The notes under the pieces are model-generated. The model saw only the letters and a program-made list of their open reading frames with translations, made no database searches and was not told where the DNA came from. A program made the translations under genes and the position numbers. 64,000 nucleotides of DNA from Polaromonas jejuensis NBRC 106434 (GTDB lineage: Bacteria; Pseudomonadota; Gammaproteobacteria; Burkholderiales; Burkholderiaceae_C): assembly GCF_001598235.1 (NCBI RefSeq), contig NZ_BCYO01000005.1, positions 62,001 to 126,000 of the forward strand, read 5' to 3'. Below, one piece after another: positions 57,187-64,000 of this stretch; positions within the stretch are counted from its first letter, which is position 1; each line of letters starts with the position of its first letter.

Positions 57187-58886
57187 ATGCCATGACAGAG
57201 CCGCTTTTGTTCAAACAGGTCATCGCAGGCCAGGAGCGCGAGCTGGTGAGCTTTGCCACCCACCCCAGCAAATACCAGCACTGGGCGCTGAGTGTGGAAG
57301 GTGACGTCGCGCGCCTCAAACTCGACATCAATGAGGACGGCGGCATCAAGCCCGGCTATAAGCTCAAACTCAACAGCTACGACCTCGGTGTGGACATCGA
57401 GTTGCACGACGCCGTCAACCGCATCCGTTTTGAGCACCCAGCCGTGAAGGTGGTGGTGTTTGAAAGCGGCAAAGAAAAAATCTGGTGCTCGGGCGCCAAC
57501 ATCTACATGCTGGGCCTCTCAACCCACGGCTGGAAGGTGAACTTCTGCAAATTCACCAACGAGACCCGCAACGGCCTGGAAGACTCTTCGCGCCACGATG
57601 GCCTCAAGGCGATTGCCGCTGTCACCGGTGCCTGCGCCGGCGGCGGCTACGAGCTGGCACTGGCCTGCGACCGCATCGTGATGGTGGACGACCGCAGCTC
57701 GACCGTGAGCCTGCCCGAAGTGCCGCTGCTGGGCGTGCTGCCCGGCACCGGCGGCCTGACCCGTGTGACCGACAAGCGCAAAGTGCGCCGCGACTTGGCC
57801 GACATCTTCTGCACCACCTCGGAAGGCGTGCGCGCCGACCGCGCCAGGGACTGGAAGCTGATTGACGCCTATGCCAAGCCGCAGCAGTTCAATGCCTTGC
57901 TTGCTACGGAAATTGAAGCGCTTCGCGCCCAGTCCACAAGGGCTGCAGCCTCAAAAGGCATTGAATTGACGCCCTTGAAGGCCTTGATCGACGACACCGG
58001 CTACCACTACAGCGTGGTCGATGTGCAGGTGGACCGCGAAAAGCGCATGGCCACTATCACCGTCAAGGCGCCGGCTGCGGTGATCGAGTCGACGCCCGAA
58101 ACGATTGAAGCGGCTGGCGCCAGCTGGTACCCGCTCAAGCTGCAGCGCGAACTCGACGACGCCGTCCTCAACCTGCGCACCAACGAACTCGAAGTCGGCA
58201 CCTGGGTCATCAAGACGCAGGGCGATGCCGGCCAGGTCATCCGCATGGATGAGGTGCTGGCCAAACTCAATGACCACTGGCTGGTGAAGGAAACCACGGG
58301 CGCCTTGCGCCGCACCCTGGCGCGTCTGGACGTGACCAGCCGCTCGCTGATTGCGCTGCTTGACGCCGGCTCCTGCTTTGCCGGCACCTTCTACGAACTG
58401 GCGCTGGCCTGCGACCGCATCTACATGCTGGACCTGCCCGATGCGCCCGACAGCGCCCCCGCGCTGCAACTGAGCGCCGCCAACTTCGGCTGGTTCCCGG
58501 CCGTCAACGGCCTGACCCGTTTGCAGACGCGCTTCTGCGAAGACGAAGCGACGATCACCCAGTTGAAGAACCTGGGCGACAGCAAGCTGCGCGCCGACCA
58601 GGCGCTGGCCTTGGGCCTGGTCACCCTGACGCCCGACGACATCGACTGGGAAGACGAGATCCGCATCATGCTGGAAGAGCGCGCCAGCCTCTCGCCTGAT
58701 GCCATGACCGGCATGGAGGCCTCGCTGCGCTTTCCCGGCAAGGAAACCATGGAGACCCGCGTGTTCGGCCGCCTCTCGGCCTGGCAGAACTGGATATTCA
58801 TTCGACCGAATGCGGTGGGCGAAGACGGTGCGCTGAAATTATTCGGCACCGGCAAAAAGGCCAAATTCGACTGGAAACGCATCTGA
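57183..58886 (+). CDS. boxC: 2,3-epoxybenzoyl-CoA dihydrolase
   Basis: 567 residues, two crotonase-like halves. The first half carries KIWCSGANIYMLGLSTHGWKVNFCKFTNETRNGLEDSS and TGACAGGGYELALACDRIVMVDD; the second DAGSCFAGTFYELALACDRIYMLDLP and FGWFPAVNGLTRLQTRF. It opens the epoxidised ring hydrolytically, giving 3,4-dehydroadipyl-CoA semialdehyde and formate. GTG 57183 is favoured (AAGGAG five bases before); ATG 57192 is possible. Residues about 241-259 are encoded by a family A repeat between the two halves. Confidence 0.95.
   Translation: MNAMTEPLLFKQVIAGQERELVSFATHPSKYQHWALSVEGDVARLKLDINEDGGIKPGYKLKLNSYDLGVDIELHDAVNRIRFEHPAVKVVVFESGKEKIWCSGANIYMLGLSTHGWKVNFCKFTNETRNGLEDSSRHDGLKAIAAVTGACAGGGYELALACDRIVMVDDRSSTVSLPEVPLLGVLPGTGGLTRVTDKRKVRRDLADIFCTTSEGVRADRARDWKLIDAYAKPQQFNALLATEIEALRAQSTRAAASKGIELTPLKALIDDTGYHYSVVDVQVDREKRMATITVKAPAAVIESTPETIEAAGASWYPLKLQRELDDAVLNLRTNELEVGTWVIKTQGDAGQVIRMDEVLAKLNDHWLVKETTGALRRTLARLDVTSRSLIALLDAGSCFAGTFYELALACDRIYMLDLPDAPDSAPALQLSAANFGWFPAVNGLTRLQTRFCEDEATITQLKNLGDSKLRADQALALGLVTLTPDDIDWEDEIRIMLEERASLSPDAMTGMEASLRFPGKETMETRVFGRLSAWQNWIFIRPNAVGEDGALKLFGTGKKAKFDWKRI
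57903..57959 (+). repeat. Family A repeat read in frame inside boxC
   Basis: GCTACGGAAATTGAAGC (degraded core) then GCTTCGCGCCCAGTCCACAA and GGGCTGCAGCCTCAAAAGGC. The CGCCC and CACAAGGGCTGNAGCC tail is intact, so this is a true family member coding for ATEIEALRAQSTRAAASKG. Confidence 0.7.
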
Positions 58887-58894
58887 TTTTCTTC

Positions 58895-58994
58895 CTCCCT
58901 CTCCCTCTGGGAGAGGGCAGGGGTGAGGGCTCCCCGCGTCCGCTTTTGAGGCCGCCGGCCCTCACCCTAACCCTCTCCCAGGGGGAGAGGGGGC
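58895..58994. repeat. Family B inverted repeat pair in the boxC-boxB spacer
   Basis: Left copy CCCTCTCCCTCTGGGAGAGG then GCAGGGGTGAGGGC; right copy GGCCCTCACCCTAACCCTCT then CCCAGGGGGAGAGG. The two are head to head and can form a large hairpin inside the operon, which could give different mRNA stability to boxC and boxB. Confidence 0.85.
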
Positions 58995-59031
58995 AAGACG
59001 CCTAGTTATCTGGATTTTCAAGGACCTGATC

Positions 59032-60456
<1,425 letters not shown>

Positions 60457-60471
60457 GCGGCTTGGCGCGGT

Positions 60472-60867
60472 TCAGGCAATAAGCGCACCCCGTTCGCTGA
60501 GCAGCTCGCGCAGCAGCGAACGGTGGCAGTGCGCTTCGTCCGCGCAGTAGCAGCCTATCGCAAAGTTGCTGCTGTGTGACAGCGCCGCCAGCAAGTCCAG
60601 GCTGTGGCTGGCCTCGGGCGCCCGCATCTCGGCACGGAATTTCCGCTGGAAATCGGCCCAGGCCTTTGCGTCGTGGTTTTTCTGGGCGGCCAGGGCCTGC
60701 TTCATGGTGTCCGGTTGCGGCGAAAGGTTGGGGTACCACACGTCGTACCAGTTCTGCGCAGCGAACTCGGCCTTGGGCACGCCGCGCGGCGGACGGCGCA
60801 CCGTGCCGATGCGCAATCCTTCGCCGGCAGTTCGCGCCGTGCCCAGCCTCACGATCTTTATGGCCAT
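60472..60867 (-). CDS. DUF488-family protein
   Basis: 131 residues. DUF488 features: IKIVRLGTARTAGEGLRIGTVRRPPRGVPK, the YDVWYPNLSPQPD segment and the C-terminal FAIGCYCADEAHCHRSLLRELL with conserved Cys and His. Function unknown in bacteria. It is convergent with boxB and ends 15 bases after it, so it is not part of the box operon. Confidence 0.85.
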   Translation of the reverse strand: MAIKIVRLGTARTAGEGLRIGTVRRPPRGVPKAEFAAQNWYDVWYPNLSPQPDTMKQALAAQKNHDAKAWADFQRKFRAEMRAPEASHSLDLLAALSHSSNFAIGCYCADEAHCHRSLLRELLSERGALIA

Positions 60868-61049
60868 GGGATCTCCTGTTGGGTCTGCCTGTCAGCACGT
60901 CATTGTGAGGCAGTTGGGCGGAATGCCGGCAGCCGGCAAACCGAGGTTTCCGGACTGCTCCGGCGCGCGGGGTGGGGCCCCTGAAAACCGGTCTTTGGCA
61001 GACTTGCAAAAAAATGAACCCGTACTCAAAGTTTGGCTTTTGTTCTCGC

Positions 61050-61055
61050 TATAAT
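61050..61055 (+). promoter_or_regulatory. -10 hexamer of the tRNA promoter
   Basis: A perfect TATAAT 12 bases before the tRNA-Pro 5' end. No good -35 is seen at the ideal spacing. Confidence 0.6.
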
Positions 61056-61066
61056 ATGTGTCTAGT

Positions 61067-61143
61067 CGGAGTGTGGCGCAGTCTGGTAGCGCACCTGGTT
61101 TGGGACCAGGGGGTCCAAGGTTCGAATCCTTGTACTCCGACCA
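61067..61143 (+). tRNA. tRNA-Pro (anticodon UGG)
   Basis: 77 bases. Acceptor CGGAGTG pairs with TACTCCG (one wobble), D-arm GCGC/GCGC, anticodon arm with loop TTTGGGA (anticodon TGG), T-arm with GTTCGAATC, discriminator A, encoded CCA. Confidence 0.96.
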
Positions 61144-61154
61144 TTAATCCATTT

Positions 61155-61180
61155 AAAAAGCTCACTTTGTGGGCTTTTTT
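61155..61180 (+). terminator. Terminator-like hairpin between tRNA-Pro and tRNA-Arg
   Basis: Arms AAAAAGCTCAC (61155-61165) and GTGGGCTTTTT (61169-61179) pair over 11 bp with one G-T wobble and a TTT loop, ending in a T run. It lies only six bases before tRNA-Arg, so it may act as terminator or attenuator between the two tRNAs. Confidence 0.75.
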
Positions 61181-61185
61181 TATAT

Positions 61186-61262
<77 letters not shown>

Positions 61263-61610
61263 GTCGACCGAGTCAAGCTGCAGCGGCCCCTTAAAGTCAC
61301 ATTCGGGCTGAGGCCTGATCTGCACCCCAACGATCACGAAGTCGGACAGGCAAAACCCGTTTTAGCCATGTCCCAAGACCCGCGGTGGAATCTCCAATCA
61401 ATTGTTTTTGAGGCGCTGCCTGATGACCATGCCTGTCTCAGGTAGGGGCGTCACTAGTTACCGAATCGGGTGAATACTACTTCAGCCCAATCGGGCCATG
61501 GGTAGCTGTTCAAGATACAACTGTTTGCACTAGAGTAACAACCAGCCCCTATGGATCCTGAAATTGACCCGATCCCGTTATTTCGTCAGTCTTCACCAAG
61601 GAGATTCGTC
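61263..61610. other. Intergenic region after the tRNA genes
   Basis: About 350 bases with no gene recognised. tRNA 3' ends are common phage and island integration sites, but no integrase and no repeat of the tRNA end was seen here. Confidence 0.5.
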
Positions 61611-62081
61611 ATGAGAAATTTGGCAAGCGCAGGGATTTTCGCCGTCGCGCTCATCACCGGCACCTTGGTACAGGCCCAGACCTACGAGCAGTCGCTTGCA
61701 GCCGTTGAGCAAGGGAATGACCGTGCGGCCTTTACGGGGTTCAAAAAACTGGCCGAGCAGGGGCATACCAAATCGCAGTTCCAGCTGGGCATGATGTATC
61801 GCAACGGCCTGGGCGTTCCTGAGGACGACCGGCAGGCGGTGGCATGGTACCGAAAAGCCGCCGACAAGGGGGATGCCAATGCCCAGTACAACCTGGGCGA
61901 GATATATCGCAACGACAAGGGCGCTCTCAAGGACGAGCAGGCAGCTTATTTCTGGTTGCTATTGGCAAGTGCGCAAGGGCATCAAAATGCGGCAAGAAAC
62001 CGTGATTTTGTGGCGCGCCGCCTGACGCCGGAGAAGCGCGCCGCGGTCGAGGCTGCCGCGCACAAGTGGCACCCCAGCTAG
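61611..62081 (+). CDS. Exported Sel1-repeat (TPR-like) protein
   Basis: 156 residues from ATG 61611; signal peptide MRNLASAGIFAVALITGTLV cleaved near VQA. At least two Sel1-like repeats: KLAEQGHTKSQFQLGMMYRNGLGV and KAADKGDANAQYNLGEIYRNDKG. Such repeats mediate protein-protein contacts, often in the periplasm. Its TAG stop lies in CTAGTGTGGTG, the same sequence that ends the CHRD gene. Confidence 0.88.
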   Translation: MRNLASAGIFAVALITGTLVQAQTYEQSLAAVEQGNDRAAFTGFKKLAEQGHTKSQFQLGMMYRNGLGVPEDDRQAVAWYRKAADKGDANAQYNLGEIYRNDKGALKDEQAAYFWLLLASAQGHQNAARNRDFVARRLTPEKRAAVEAAAHKWHPS

Positions 62082-62090
62082 TGTGGTGCT
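62079..62090. repeat. Single end of a family D element
   Basis: CTAGTGTGGTGC right at the stop codon of the Sel1 gene, identical in 11 bases to the end of the 13458-13622 palindrome. No opposite end was found nearby. Confidence 0.5.
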
Positions 62091-62159
62091 GCCGATCCGT
62101 TTTGGCGGCGCGATCCAGGCACCAATTTTCAAACTTCAATTCAGCCGCGCGGGCTCGAT

Positions 62160-62212
62160 CCTATTGACTTGATAGCTGCTCTCCTGCGTCTGCCAAGGGC
62201 TGAAGCCGGTTC
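62160..62212 (+). repeat. Family A palindromic repeat
   Basis: Reads CCTATTGACTTGATAGC then TGCTCTCCTGCGTCTGCCAA and GGGCTGAAGCCGG. It lies between the Sel1 gene and the convergent GST gene. Confidence 0.65.
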
Positions 62213-62224
62213 TGACTCAGTATT

Positions 62225-62929
62225 TCAACGTTTCTGGTACTGCGTCTTGCCGAACAAAATCTCGCGTTCCCTGTCGTCGCGGATCGGGCTGCGCAGGTCG
62301 GCCAGTACCTTGACGCCGCGCTGCACGGCCGGACGGGCGCTGACCCGGTCAAACCAGTCCTTCAAATGCGGGTACTCGGCCCAGGCTATGCCCTGGTTTT
62401 CCCAGTTGCGCAGCCACGGGAAGATGGCCACATCGGCGACGGTGTACTGGTTGCAGGCGATGAATTTGCTGGAAGCCAGCTGCTTGTCCATCACGCCGTA
62501 GAGCCGCCGGGTTTCGTTGGTGTAGCGGTTGATGGCGTAGTCAATCTTCTCGGGGGCGTACATGCGGAAATGGTGGTTTTGCCCCAGCATCGGGCCGATG
62601 CCGCCCATCTGGAACATCAGCCACTGAAGCGTCTGGAATTTGAGCCGGTCTGTTGGGGGCAGCAATTTGCCGGTTTTGGCTGCCAGATAAAGCAGAATGG
62701 CGCCCGATTCAAAGAGGGAAATCGGCTTGCCGTCCGGGCCATCAGGATCAACCAGCGCCGGGATCTTGTTGTTGGGGCTGATCGCCAGAAACTCCGGCTT
62801 GAACTGGTCGCCTGCCCCGATATTGACCGGAAAGGCCTGCCAGTCGCGCCCCAGGCGCAGGCCACATTCCTCCAGCATGATGTGGACCTTGTGGCCGTTG
62901 GGTGTGGACCATGAGTAAACATTGATCAT
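62225..62929 (-). CDS. GSH-dependent disulfide-bond oxidoreductase (Nu-class GST, YfcG/YghU-like)
   Basis: 234 residues. The start INVYSWSTPNGHKVHIMLEECGL has the STPNG motif that binds glutathione in YfcG-type enzymes; ISPNNKIPALVDPDGPDG and FESGAILLYLA complete the N-domain, and WLMFQMGGIGPMLGQNHHF and YTVADVAIFPWLRNW mark the C-domain. Nu-class GSTs reduce disulfides and bind two GSH molecules. Confidence 0.92.
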   Translation of the reverse strand: MINVYSWSTPNGHKVHIMLEECGLRLGRDWQAFPVNIGAGDQFKPEFLAISPNNKIPALVDPDGPDGKPISLFESGAILLYLAAKTGKLLPPTDRLKFQTLQWLMFQMGGIGPMLGQNHHFRMYAPEKIDYAINRYTNETRRLYGVMDKQLASSKFIACNQYTVADVAIFPWLRNWENQGIAWAEYPHLKDWFDRVSARPAVQRGVKVLADLRSPIRDDREREILFGKTQYQKR

Positions 62930-63409
62930 GAGTGCTTTCTTGCGTACGGTGATACGTGCAGCACTTTAAGGGAAAAGCAAAAGCAATGTTTGGCGGGCCC
63001 AGCGCAGAGCCGGATGCAAGCTTATAGCGGCGGATATGCCCCGGACAAGCGGAATAGGGTAATCACCGTCGAGCAAGCGTTGGCGAGTCAGTGCGGCGAT
63101 GGAGGTTTTCTTCCGCTCCGCATGCAACAACATGCTCAGCATGACCCGCTAGGGGCATGAACTTCCAGCACACGACGGCATGACCGCATCGACAAGCGCC
63201 TGATGATGCGGAAAACGCAGCCCGGCACCGCCTGCAGGGCAGGCAGGAAAGCGGGCCTCACACGAAATACAGGGCGCGAGCCAGGTTCATTGGCTGCGCT
63301 AAAAAATGACCAATAAAAGGGAAGGGGACGGCAAGGCGGTCACCGATGCTGATAGGCCGGCAGGAGGCGGATGCCGGTATTGCCTCCGGCACCGAGCCGC
63401 CCGGATCCG
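62930..63409. other. Intergenic region, nothing recognised
   Basis: About 480 bases without a convincing ORF, RNA or repeat-family member. Promoters for the GST gene at 62929 must lie at its left end. Confidence 0.45.
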
Positions 63410-63544
63410 TTATTCGCTTCCAGGAAAGAATGAGTCCGACGTCGTGTGATTAGAAGTTGCGGCGCTTCCGCTCATGCCCATGGAAGAACAGCCGGCAGAA
63501 ATCAGAACCACGATCACGAGGGCAATCCGTGCGAGCTTGCTCAT
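63410..63544 (-). CDS. Small putative lipoprotein
   Basis: 44 residues from ATG 63544 with AAGGAG seven bases upstream. Start MSKLARIALVIVVLISAGCS: basic n-region, hydrophobic core, lipobox ISAGC with Cys 19. The mature part is short and Ser/Thr-rich (SMGMSGSAATSNHTTSDS). Divergent from the sigma factor gene; could be part of its stress response, which is only a guess. Confidence 0.65.
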   Translation of the reverse strand: MSKLARIALVIVVLISAGCSSMGMSGSAATSNHTTSDSFFPGSE

Positions 63545-63801
63545 GAGAGTCTCCTTGCGATTCCAGGGCCGATGAAGTCTAGAGTTCGCGTGGAATCATG
63601 ACGGCAAACTCTACAGGACAGCTCAGGCAATCGCGATGGGTCACACCTACAAAAAGAAACAGCCAAAGAGGGCTGCTTCTTTGCGACTGCAAGTAATACG
63701 GTCTATCCTGTTACTCATTCGGTTGAAACCGCCTGCGGGTTACGCGGCAAGGCAAAATTTTCAGATGTATTTTTTTGACGCACGTGTAACCCATCCGCGC
63801 C

Positions 63802-64000
63802 ATGGAACGAATACAAAAGGACCTCCGGATTGTGCAAAGCGAGGAGCGGTTGAAAAACCTGCTGGGGCAGGGGCTGGCCGGCGATGGGGCTGCCTACCAC
63901 AGCTTCCTGAAAGAATTGAGCGCGCATTTGCGTGGTTTCTTCAGGAAAAAACTCTTTCGATGGTCCGATGATGTAGAGGATCTCGTGCAGGAGACCCTGC
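63802..64000 (+). CDS. ECF-type RNA polymerase sigma factor (partial, N-terminus)
   Basis: 66 residues before the window ends: MERIQKDLRIVQSEERLKNL, LLGQGLAGDGAAYHSFLKEL, then SAHLRGFFRKKLFRWSDDVE and DLVQETL. The final segment is the conserved region 2.2 signature (VEDLVQET) of ECF sigma factors. The LAGD-AAY-FL-LSAHLR pattern resembles the group whose anti-sigma factor is a DUF1109 (NrsF-like) membrane protein, which would be expected just outside the window. The rest of region 2 and region 4 are not visible. Confidence 0.85.
   Translation, partial: MERIQKDLRIVQSEERLKNLLGQGLAGDGAAYHSFLKELSAHLRGFFRKKLFRWSDDVEDLVQETL

Overview
The window looks like chromosomal DNA of a GC-rich betaproteobacterium, most likely Burkholderiales, family Comamonadaceae (Polaromonas/Rhodoferax-like). 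This is inferred from Bug/TctC periplasmic receptors, the aerobic benzoyl-CoA (box) genes with a BoxR-type regulator, homogentisate and 4-hydroxybenzoate genes, and several families of short palindromic repeats of a kind I associate with that group. No database search was possible; every name rests on motifs, length and gene context.

Layout. 1-6,000: housekeeping and stress genes (mnmH, tesA/ybbA divergent pair, rlmB, split chromate transporter chrA, MarR-GNAT fusion). 6,400-13,500: exported amidohydrolase-like protein, Ldh-type dehydrogenase, Tat-exported PhoX phosphatase behind a clear PhoB box, DsbA-like and GST proteins, two small lipoproteins. 13,850-19,880: a same-strand cluster that would convert 3-hydroxyphenylacetate (or a similar phenol) to homogentisate and then to fumarate and acetoacetate (mhaA-like, small mhaB-like, tctC, marR, hmgA, fahA). 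20,200: ygiQ radical SAM. 22,986-28,856: a five-gene operon (polar amino-acid ABC importer, nitrilase-family amidase, 4,5-dihydroxyphthalate-decarboxylase-like protein) divergent from a MocR regulator; its substrate is unknown. 29,000-38,900: mixed accessory stretch (gene relic, ParB-like protein, LysR/TctC pair, psuG, GST, lone pstS, broken DUF3297 gene, degenerate ATPase-receiver protein, short CoA-transferase). 39,000-41,140: pobA with a divergent IclR-type pobR. 41,238: dinG. 43,513-47,816: aapJQMP general amino-acid importer. 48,050-60,456: benzoate block, with a branched-chain-type ABC importer (livFGMH + receptor), an RhtB exporter, benzoate-CoA ligase and flavodoxin on the minus strand and boxR-boxC-boxB on the plus strand. 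boxA is not in the window. 61,000-64,000: tRNA-Pro, tRNA-Arg, Sel1 protein, GST, small lipoprotein, and the start of an ECF sigma factor.

The metabolic theme is aromatic-acid catabolism by three ring-cleavage strategies (homogentisate, protocatechuate via PobA, benzoyl-CoA epoxidation), each with its own regulator and often its own uptake receptor.

The most unusual sequence-level feature is the repeat load. At least four palindromic repeat families are scattered between genes, and copies of three of them are also read in frame inside ygiQ, livG, rhtB, bclA and boxC, where they add or replace amino acids. No CRISPR array, prophage, transposase gene or rRNA was seen.
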